Source: JAPLST01 sp964397565 (GTDB taxonomy: Bacteria; Auribacterota; UBA3054; JAPLST01). From it: 24,547 nucleotides of DNA. Both the position numbers and the translations under genes were made by a program. The stretch spans positions 1-24,547 of the forward strand of contig CAYNJC010000052.1 in assembly GCA_964397565.1 (NCBI GenBank), written 5' to 3'. Positions 1-6,414 of the stretch are shown piece after piece (position 1 is the stretch's first letter; every line of letters starts with the position of its first letter). The notes under the pieces are model-generated. The model saw only the letters and a list, made by a program, of their open reading frames with translations, ran no database searches and was not told the DNA's origin.

Positions 1-16
1 TGATGGCCGCCACGAG

Positions 17-1786
17 GTTTCAATCCACGCGCCCCGCGCGGGGCGCGACCCCACTCACGCCGGATGGACGCCCAGCCCTTTCCGTTTCAATCCACGCGCC
101 CCGCGCGGGGCGCGACCCGGCGGGAATATACAACGGTGCTGCTACCGGATGTTTCAATCCACGCGCCCCGCGCGGGGCGCGACCAGCACAAGCCGCTTCC
201 CCTTCTCAATTTTCGTGTTTCAATCCACGCGCCCCGCGCGGGGCGCGACGGCATACGTGCCGCCCGGGCCGAACTCAATATACGTTTCAATCCACGCGCC
301 CCGCGCGGGGCGCGACGCGCCAGAAATACAAGTCGCTTGCAATCTTTACGTTTCAATCCACGCGCCCCGCGCGGGGCGCGACGCAACGCGCCGCCACGAC
401 TCCTTGCTAACGTCAGTTTCAATCCACGCGCCCCGCGCGGGGCGCGACGCCGGTCGTGCGCTGATTCCATAGCAAGCGATAGTGTTTCAATCCACGCGCC
501 CCGCGCGGGGCGCGACATTGGGAGCCGCCCTTGATGACAACCGCAAATTGTTTCAATCCACGCGCCCCGCGCGGGGCGCGACAGTTTCATAAAATCAAAG
601 TACCGCATCCGATTCCCGTTTCAATCCACGCGCCCCGCGCGGGGCGCGACGGCGGCGGCGGCATAGGGGCCGACCTCGCTGATGTTTCAATCCACGCGCC
701 CCGCGCGGGGCGCGACCGGGCTCTTCTTTGACCACGGTGTCGAGTTGTTGTTTCAATCCACGCGCCCCGCGCGGGGCGCGACGTTGCTTCCGTGTGCCAT
801 GCCTCCATTTTCTTTTTGTTTCAATCCACGCGCCCCGCGCGGGGCGCGACAACACAAGGCAACACAATGATTCTGGAAAAAGGGTTTCAATCCACGCGCC
901 CCGCGCGGGGCGCGACTTTGTAGAGCGTATCGTGCGCGGGATGAGTGCGGTTTCAATCCACGCGCCCCGCGCGGGGCGCGACGATCACGTACTTTCATCT
1001 GCTAAAAACACGTTAGTTTCAATCCACGCGCCCCGCGCGGGGCGCGACCTATGAGACGTACAAAGGACGTGTACGACTGTCGTTTCAATCCACGCGCCCC
1101 GCGCGGGGCGCGACAATGTCAACGCGGCGATGTTGGCACAGTTCATTTGTTTCAATCCACGCGCCCCGCGCGGGGCGCGACGCCCGGCTGGTTCAATAAC
1201 AATAGCAGCGGGTAATGTTTCAATCCACGCGCCCCGCGCGGGGCGCGACGAAGTCAGATGAGCACGGTACATACTATGAGCTTGTTTCAATCCACGCGCC
1301 CCGCGCGGGGCGCGACCTCTTGAACTCTTCGCTGTCATGGATGCCACACCGTTTCAATCCACGCGCCCCGCGCGGGGCGCGACCCGCTATAGCCGCGCTG
1401 TCCGGCCCGCCCATGTACGTTTCAATCCACGCGCCCCGCGCGGGGCGCGACAGCGACGACAATCATCGTGATGCCGAGATAGTTGTTTCAATCCACGCGC
1501 CCCGCGCGGGGCGCGACAACGTTAACGCGACACTCATGGTACAGTTTGTTTGTTTCAATCCACGCGCCCCGCGCGGGGCGCGACCTTTGAAAAGGTAACA
1601 ACACAACAGCACGCCAATGTTTCAATCCACGCGCCCCGCGCGGGGCGCGACGTTGCCTGTTGTGCCGCGCCTACCACGGCTGTGGCCGTTTCAATCCACG
1701 CGCCCCGCGCGGGGCGCGACCCCGCCGCGCGAGCGGCACAAGGTGATGAAGATGTTTCAATCCACGCGCCCCGCGCGGGGCGCGAC
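17..1786 (-). CRISPR. Type I-C CRISPR array, 27 repeats, open at the left edge
   Basis: There are 27 copies of a 33-nt repeat that all read identically. They start at 17, 84, 151, 217, 284, 350, 416, 484, 550, 618, 684, 750, 818, 884, 950, 1016, 1082, 1149, 1217, 1284, 1351, 1419, 1485, 1552, 1619, 1688 and 1754. The 26 complete spacers are 33 nt (12), 34 nt (8), 35 nt (5) and 36 nt (1) long. Bases 1-16 are the end of another spacer. Read on the minus strand the repeat ends in GGATTGAAAC, the usual 3' end of I-C repeats that becomes the crRNA 5' handle, so crRNA is made from the minus strand, co-oriented with cas3 to cas2. The leader-proximal, newest spacer is therefore 1721-1753. No degenerate terminal repeat is seen, so the array continues left. 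Many spacers stay open in at least one frame, as expected of phage coding sequence. Confidence 0.99.
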
Positions 1787-1968
1787 TGTGCCTATTCTAA
1801 CACATTTGTTTTCAGACGTTTGTGGGCCTGTTTCCGCGCATCGTTATCAGTCTATGTCAAAGAGCCAACGGCATTTGCATAATGCCGCTAAAAACACGTG
1901 AAATCGGCTGTTTTTATCTTGTTCTTACTCTTGTGTTTTCATGTGAGCTTCTGGTTCGCGCAGCATCT
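1787..1968 (-). promoter_or_regulatory. CRISPR leader
   Basis: This AT-richer stretch lies between the cas2 stop and the first repeat, where I-C leaders sit. It contains a perfect 7-bp inverted repeat, CGGCATT and AATGCCG, at 1869-1887 with a 5-nt loop. A possible -10 box, TAGAAT on the minus strand (1794-1799), lies 8 nt before the first repeat and would start transcription at about the repeat boundary. I see no good -35 at 17 nt. Boxes needed for spacer integration cannot be defined from one sequence. Confidence 0.75.
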
Positions 1969-2259
1969 TTAGACGACCAGCGGCGCATTCAGGTCAAGCA
2001 CTTTTTTTGTGCCATGATGCTCGACACGATGACGCCATTCGTTGCCAAGGAAATAGAAACGCAGACTGTCCTCTTCGGCATTGAACTCCTCTATCAGGCG
2101 ATTGCGCAGCAAGGTCCATTGCGCCGGGTCGACCGCACACTCAAAGACCGAGTTCTGCACCCGCTGGCCATAATCAAGGCAAGCCTTAGCTACACGGCGC
2201 AGGCGCCGCCGGCCCGCTGCGGTCGTTGTTGCCACATCGTAACTGACAATGACATACAT
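1969..2259 (-). CDS. cas2: Cas2, CRISPR spacer-acquisition protein (type I-C)
   Basis: This 96-residue protein has the usual length and fold pattern of Cas2. It opens with the beta strand MYVIVSYDV, and Asp8 matches the conserved family aspartate. It continues with a basic helix (GRRRLRRVAKAC) and the QNSVFEC strand, then the later SLRFYFLG strand. Cas2 dimers bridge two Cas1 dimers in the integrase that inserts new spacers at the leader end, and the structural role matters more than nuclease activity. The ATG at 2259 has AAGGAG about 7 nt upstream, a good ribosome site. It starts 23 nt after cas1 ends and is the last cas gene before the leader, the usual I-C order. The stop lies next to the leader, so the cas transcript may run into the array. 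Confidence 0.97.
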   Translation of the reverse strand: MYVIVSYDVATTTAAGRRRLRRVAKACLDYGQRVQNSVFECAVDPAQWTLLRNRLIEEFNAEEDSLRFYFLGNEWRHRVEHHGTKKVLDLNAPLVV

Positions 2260-2282
2260 GCAGTTCTCCTTGTCGTTGGCGC

Positions 2283-3314
2283 CTACTTCCAGATGAAAGC
2301 CGGATAGGCATCGAGGTCGCCGCGCAAGTGCCGCGCCAGAAGTTGTGCCTGGACAAGCGGCAGCAGGCCGATCTCAACGTCCTCGTCTATGAAGGGATGG
2401 CGCAGCGTCTCGCGTTTGCGGTTCTGGTAGGCTATCAGCACTTCTTTGCGCGTGTCGTCTTTCATGGTGACCGCGCCGGCATCACCGCGGGTGAAGCCCT
2501 TGGCGGTGATCTGCTTGAGATTGATCATCGAGAGCGTGAGGCGGTCTGCCAACACGGGTCGGAATTCCTCCATCAGATCCAGCGCGAGGCCGTAGCGGCC
2601 GGGCCGGTCGCGGTGCAGATAGCCGACTTGCGGATCGAGGCCGACGGTTTCAAGGGCACTGCGCACGTCGTGCATGACGAGTGTATAGAGAAATGACAAC
2701 AAAGTGTTGACATTATCCAGCGGTGGTCGGCGCGAGCGGCCATGAAAGAAAAAGTGATCTTTCTGCGCGGTGATCAAATGATCGAACACGCCAAAATAGG
2801 CGTTGGCGGCAATGCCCTCGATGCCGCGCAGCTCGTCCAGCGACAGACGAACATCCAGCGCGCGCAAATGCTGGTCGAGTGCGGCGACTGCGTGATTGGT
2901 CTCGGCCGCGCCGGAGATGTCGGGATGGTCGCGCAGCGCGCGCTGCAGGACCGTGCGGCAATTGCAGAACTTCGCGGTGAGCACGGCGGCGGCGATCTGC
3001 GCGGAGCAGAGATCATCATCGGCGCGATGATATTGCTCGCGGCGTAGCAGCACATTGCCGCTGATCGGCCCCTGCACTTTGGCGAGAAAGCGTCCGTGCT
3101 CGCTGAGAAAACTGACGCCCACTTCGCTTTCAGCGCAAAAATGCATCAGTTCTGGGCTGCACGACACCTGGCCGAAACAGACGATGCCGCTGAGAGAGTG
3201 CATCGGCAAGCGCAGACGTTCCTGATGATCAACGCGAACGACGACATTGAGGCCGTCTTTGCACAAATACGCGCCTTGACTGGTGACATAGAGGGTGTTG
3301 AGATACGGCTTCAT
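2283..3314 (-). CDS. cas1: Cas1, CRISPR integrase (type I-C)
   Basis: This 343-residue protein is full length for Cas1c. The N-terminal half is beta rich (MKPYLNTLYVTSQGAYL, then the SEVGVSFLSEHGRFLAKV strand region). The C-terminal half is helical and carries the metal-binding residues: Glu166 in GIEG, His234 in GYLH and Glu249 in DLMEEFRP. Cas1 with Cas2 catalyses the two strand transfers that insert a prespacer next to the leader. The start at 3314 was chosen because its ATG overlaps the cas4 TGA (ATGA) and is preceded by GGAGG at about 9 nt. The frame stays open upstream, but that extension is just Cas4 read out of frame. All expected catalytic residues are present, so adaptation should be functional. 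Confidence 0.98.
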   Translation of the reverse strand: MKPYLNTLYVTSQGAYLCKDGLNVVVRVDHQERLRLPMHSLSGIVCFGQVSCSPELMHFCAESEVGVSFLSEHGRFLAKVQGPISGNVLLRREQYHRADDDLCSAQIAAAVLTAKFCNCRTVLQRALRDHPDISGAAETNHAVAALDQHLRALDVRLSLDELRGIEGIAANAYFGVFDHLITAQKDHFFFHGRSRRPPLDNVNTLLSFLYTLVMHDVRSALETVGLDPQVGYLHRDRPGRYGLALDLMEEFRPVLADRLTLSMINLKQITAKGFTRGDAGAVTMKDDTRKEVLIAYQNRKRETLRHPFIDEDVEIGLLPLVQAQLLARHLRGDLDAYPAFIWK

Positions 3315-3940
3315 AGCTGTTGTGCCTCCATCAAGTATGTGCGCGCCGAGCGTGTGCCGGACGCGACGCGTGGCATACAGCGGTGCAGCAGCGAGCACAG
3401 ACGACATTTTTTTTCGTATGCAGCCGGCGGCGTCTGCCGTGCGGCGAACAAGGCATGCAGACGCTGCGCTGCGTCGGCGGCGCACGCGCGCAGCGTATCG
3501 TCGAATACGACCGGCTGGCGTCGGCGGGTCTGGCCGTAGAACAGCGCGCCGGCCGGCACAGCGAGGCCGAGCATTTCTTCGAGGCAGAGCGCTTGTGCAC
3601 ACAGTTGGACTTCATCGGCGCGGTGTGGTTTGGGCTTGCCGCGCTTATACTCGACGGGAAACGCGGCGACAAGCTGCCGGTCAACATAGGTGAACGCGAC
3701 GCAGTCGGCCACACCGGCGAGGCCGAGCGCGAGCGAGCGCAGTGGCACGTTGCGCGCGATGCGCGTGTCACCGCGCGTTTCACAGCCGAGATCGTGGACA
3801 TGCGCGTGGAGGATGTCGCCCTCGGCAGTGTAGCGGTTGTCATCCCAGATGTGTTCAAGATGAATCAGCGCACACTGGCGCGGGCAGAACACAAGATGCT
3901 GCAGAGCCGAGATAGGCAGGAGTTCGTCTTCGGCAAACAT
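3311..3940 (-). CDS. cas4: Cas4, Fe-S exonuclease for prespacer processing
   Basis: This 209-residue protein has the normal length for a stand-alone Cas4. The RecB-like nuclease core shows His49, Asp79 (GVADC), the Glu97-x-Lys99 pair in FPVEYKRGK and a following helix starting QLCAQAL. The Fe-S cluster cysteines are Cys19 or Cys23 at the N-terminus (VFCPRQCAL) and Cys179, Cys182 and Cys188 near the C-terminus (CxxCxxxxxC). In I-C systems Cas4 works with Cas1-Cas2 to trim prespacers and select those with a proper PAM, setting orientation. The ATG at 3940 lies 7 nt after the stop of the upstream HEAT-nuclease gene, and the TGA overlaps the cas1 ATG, so the three are probably translated from one message. 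The upstream Shine-Dalgarno is weak, which suggests coupling. Confidence 0.97.
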   Translation of the reverse strand: MFAEDELLPISALQHLVFCPRQCALIHLEHIWDDNRYTAEGDILHAHVHDLGCETRGDTRIARNVPLRSLALGLAGVADCVAFTYVDRQLVAAFPVEYKRGKPKPHRADEVQLCAQALCLEEMLGLAVPAGALFYGQTRRRQPVVFDDTLRACAADAAQRLHALFAARQTPPAAYEKKCRLCSLLHRCMPRVASGTRSARTYLMEAQQL

Positions 3941-3947
3941 GGCGTGC

Positions 3948-4829
3948 TCACGTTTCGTTGAATTGGACATAGCGCGCGAGTTTTTGGTGCAGCACCTCGC
4001 GCAGCCGCGGCTTCTCGCTAAAATGGAGCGACACGAGGCGCTTGCCGGCCTGCTGATAGAGTTTTTTCTTTTTGAGCATGCCGATTTTGTAGTCAGTCGT
4101 GTCCATGCCCCAGTACTCGATATAGACGTCAAATTCGGGCAGATAGAAATCGGGGCGAATCGCATATCCTTCGATAATGCGAATGCGTTCGTCATAACGA
4201 TAGGCAATGCCGTGCTCGTGAAGAAAGGCGGCGATGATGCGTTCGCCATCGGATTGGACCAGCGTGCCATCCGGCGCGCGGATGGTCTTGTGCAGTTCGA
4301 TCTTGGTATCCATGTTGCGCCGTTCGAGATAGACCTCGTCAAAGCATTTGTCGCAGAAGTCGCGCTCGAAGGCTTGTTGTGAGCGTGTGTATTCATCGGG
4401 CGATATGCGCACGCCACAGCGGCGGCAGATATGCACGGCCTCGGCTTCGGCAACGCGTATGGCCTCGCGAATGAGTTTACCCGCAGCCAGTACACTGCGT
4501 ATGACGTAATCCTTCTCAGCCGGGTTGGCATAGAGTGTGCGCAGGTCGGGCAGGGCGCGCTGCGCGGCGGCGCCGAACGCGCCGAGTGCCTTGGCTGTGT
4601 ACTGGCGCACCTGCGGATGGAGATCGGCGAGCAACGGCAGCAGTGCGTCAACCGCCGGCGTGCTTTTGACCACGCCAGCGAGCTTGCCCAGTGCGGAGGC
4701 GGCCAAGCGCCGCACCAGCGCGGACGGAGAACGTGTGGCCTCCGCCAGCTCGGCGAATCCGCGCGGGTCAGCGGTCTCGCCGAGCGCCTTGACCCGGATG
4801 GCCAGTGCACGCTCGGTGGCATAGCGCAT
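3948..4829 (-). CDS. HEAT-repeat / zinc-ribbon / PD-(D/E)XK-like nuclease protein embedded in the cas operon
   Basis: I do not know this 293-residue protein as a standard I-C subunit. Residues 1 to about 125 form helical pairs like PBS-lyase HEAT repeats (SALVRRLAASALGKLAG; HPQVRQYTAKALGAFG). A zinc ribbon follows with Cys135-x2-Cys138 and Cys159-x2-Cys162. Residues 190 to 290 look like a restriction-endonuclease fold: SDGER with Glu196, RPDF with Asp227, and VYIEYWG with Glu238. The classical lysine of E-x-K is Trp240, and a lysine cluster (253-256) could supply it. Similar SDGER and IEYWG domains occur in helicase-linked nucleases, from family memory. The ATG has GGAGGC about 5 nt upstream. 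The gene follows a 106-nt gap after cas7 and precedes cas4 by 7 nt, so it sits in the adaptation half of the operon. HEAT repeats suggest protein or DNA docking. The function is unknown; prespacer or target DNA cleavage is inference. Confidence 0.85.
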   Translation of the reverse strand: MRYATERALAIRVKALGETADPRGFAELAEATRSPSALVRRLAASALGKLAGVVKSTPAVDALLPLLADLHPQVRQYTAKALGAFGAAAQRALPDLRTLYANPAEKDYVIRSVLAAGKLIREAIRVAEAEAVHICRRCGVRISPDEYTRSQQAFERDFCDKCFDEVYLERRNMDTKIELHKTIRAPDGTLVQSDGERIIAAFLHEHGIAYRYDERIRIIEGYAIRPDFYLPEFDVYIEYWGMDTTDYKIGMLKKKKLYQQAGKRLVSLHFSEKPRLREVLHQKLARYVQFNET

Positions 4830-4891
4830 AGTAAGCCTCCGTGCCGGACTTGTTACGCGTCGCGACGACGCTCTATTGCGTCCGCAGCGAG

Positions 4892-4930
4892 TTCACCGCG
4901 CAGAGAAGAACGAGGCAAAGGACGCAGAGT
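4892..4930. repeat. Degenerate 9-nt-period repeat in the cas7 to HEAT-nuclease gap
   Basis: The only sizeable gap inside the operon (4830-4935) holds a purine-rich tract (CACCGCGCAGAGAAG... then AAAGGACGCAGAG). Read on the minus strand it is a run of CTCTGCGTC-like nonamers ending in a GCGGTGAA-like end. It resembles a class of intergenic repeats common in environmental bacterial genomes, which is recalled and not checked. I see no promoter in the gap. Confidence 0.35.
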
Positions 4931-4935
4931 GTTGT

Positions 4936-6033
4936 TCATGGTCTGCAGATCACGTGGATGCCGTCGGGCAGATTCGTCTCATCGACGCTGACGCTGTAGT
5001 CAGAGAAGGCGCGCGGCACGGCCACCTCGGGTTTGCGGACGATATGGACACGCTCGAAGAGGGCATGCGCGTGCGCATTGCCCAGGGCGGATGCGTGTTG
5101 GAAGATGACGAGCTTGCGCGTGGTCATTTCGCCACGAGCCGCAGAGCGGTCATGCTCGAACATGCTGCCAAGGGCGTTCCAGAGCAGCTCGAGGTCATCC
5201 TGCGAAAAGCCCGTCTGCGCGGCAAGGTGTGCTGAGATAAAGCCGTGGGCGACGTAAAGACCATATGGGACTGTGTTCTTGCGGCCCATGGTGCGATTGT
5301 CGCCCCTTTGCTTTTCGGCTTCAGCCTCGGTGGCAACGGCCATGCGCGTAATGGAGTGCTCCAAGGTGACAATGGGGTCAACCGACCGTGCGAATGTCAA
5401 CTGCACGGGGCCGCGGACTTGGCCACAATTGGGCGCAGTCTTCAATGACATAACAGCACCGAATGTACGTATGTCGTAATAGTTTTGGCACATATATTCA
5501 CGGCCACGCTCGGTCTCTTCTTTTGTCGGTTTGCGCGGTTTGGCTTCCTTCATTACTGCTTTAATAAAGGCCACCAAGTCCTTATTGGATTTTTTATCTT
5601 TCAGCCACATGTCGATTTCCTTTTTGTCCGCATCACAAGCGACCACCAGCATGCTCGCGTCAGAGTTCTCGGCATCCTCGACTGAGAGTCCTTCGGGCAA
5701 TTCTGATTCGTCAAACGCGGTGGTCAGCGATTCAGGTATTTCTTTTCTGGCTTCCTGACCGCACGAAATACCCAACTCTTTGAAAGCGGTTGTATGGGCT
5801 CTTCCCAGAACAGCTTTTTCCTGCACGTAGATGTCGAAAGGTGTTTTGAACTGCTTTGTCAGTTGCACATAGTTGCGGACTTTACGTTTGAGGCAGACGT
5901 CGGTGACGAGGCCGCAGCCGGTTTCGGGATCGAGACGGGGCAGATTGCCCGCGTCAGGGTCACCATTGGGGTTGCCGTCTTTGACGTCAAAGATGTAGAC
6001 AAAATCGTAGCGGTTTGTGATAGGAGTGTTCAT
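4936..6033 (-). CDS. cas7: Cas7c (Csd2), Cascade backbone protein
   Basis: The N-terminus MNTPITNRYDFVYIFDVKDG followed by NPNGDPDAGNLPR is diagnostic of Csd2, the subunit that polymerises along crRNA in the I-C effector. Later conserved pieces are YDIRTFGAVMS (about 186-196), GPVQLTFARSVDP (208-220) and RKNTVPYGLY (251-260). At 365 residues it is longer than the roughly 280 to 300 usual for the family. The excess lies between about residues 91 and 175, a charged Lys/Glu-rich segment between the ELGIS helix and YMCQNYYDIRT. This is discussed as a finding. The start ATG at 6033 fits the family N-terminus; the ribosome site is weak. It follows cas8c by 24 nt and is followed by a 106-nt gap before the HEAT-nuclease gene. 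Confidence 0.97.
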   Translation of the reverse strand: MNTPITNRYDFVYIFDVKDGNPNGDPDAGNLPRLDPETGCGLVTDVCLKRKVRNYVQLTKQFKTPFDIYVQEKAVLGRAHTTAFKELGISCGQEARKEIPESLTTAFDESELPEGLSVEDAENSDASMLVVACDADKKEIDMWLKDKKSNKDLVAFIKAVMKEAKPRKPTKEETERGREYMCQNYYDIRTFGAVMSLKTAPNCGQVRGPVQLTFARSVDPIVTLEHSITRMAVATEAEAEKQRGDNRTMGRKNTVPYGLYVAHGFISAHLAAQTGFSQDDLELLWNALGSMFEHDRSAARGEMTTRKLVIFQHASALGNAHAHALFERVHIVRKPEVAVPRAFSDYSVSVDETNLPDGIHVICRP

Positions 6034-6057
6034 ATTGTGATTCTTGGTTAGTAACGG

Positions 6058-6414
6058 TTAGTTGGCTTTCTTGGTAAAGAAATCATTCATCTGGTGATAG
6101 TAGCCGATGGCGAAGCGGCCTTGATCTTCAAGGGCGAGATGCGCGGGGAAATCGTTGATATTGGTTATGATTTCCGCCATTAGTTTCTCAAAGAAGACAC
6201 GGCGGCCTGCGTGTTTGAGCTTGGTGAGGTGATGATTCTTCAGGCGCATGAGCGTGCCGAAGACCGTCGCCGGAGTGCCGGAGGCGGCACCATAGTAGCG
6301 GTCGCGGATAGTCGCATTGATGCCTGGGCTGCTCTCCTGCTGAATTTTTTCAAGAGTAGCGAACAGGCGGCCAAGGCAATAGCCGACGTTGGTGTTGGAG
6401 CGATCGAGACTCAT
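6058..6414 (-). CDS. cas11c: Cas11c small subunit from an internal start in cas8c
   Basis: Inside cas8c and in the same frame there is an ATG at 6414 preceded by a near-perfect Shine-Dalgarno AAGGAGG at 8 nt. Translation from it gives 118 residues starting MSLDRSNTNVGYCLGRLF and sharing the Cas8c C-terminus. Published work on type I-C and related systems showed that a Cas11 small subunit is made by internal initiation in cas8 and is needed for a full effector; the length and position here fit that pattern. The product should be an all-helical protein lining the belly of Cascade next to the Cas7 filament. Internal initiation is inferred from sequence and not shown. Confidence 0.85.
   Translation of the reverse strand: MSLDRSNTNVGYCLGRLFATLEKIQQESSPGINATIRDRYYGAASGTPATVFGTLMRLKNHHLTKLKHAGRRVFFEKLMAEIITNINDFPAHLALEDQGRFAIGYYHQMNDFFTKKAN

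Noticed and set aside
3..1901. Many open frames across the array encoding repeated peptides such as FQSTRPARGAT and SRPARGAWIET
   Set aside because: They are translations of the CRISPR repeat in all frames, which lacks stops because of its GC-rich palindrome. They are not genes, although such frames are often misannotated as proteins.
1822..2307. 161-codon plus-strand frame
   Set aside because: It runs through the CRISPR leader and the antisense strand of cas2 and shows no family features.
3315..3602. N-terminal extension of cas1 by 96 codons
   Set aside because: It is cas4 read out of frame. The ATG at 3314 has a ribosome site, overlaps the cas4 stop and starts the known Cas1 N-terminus.
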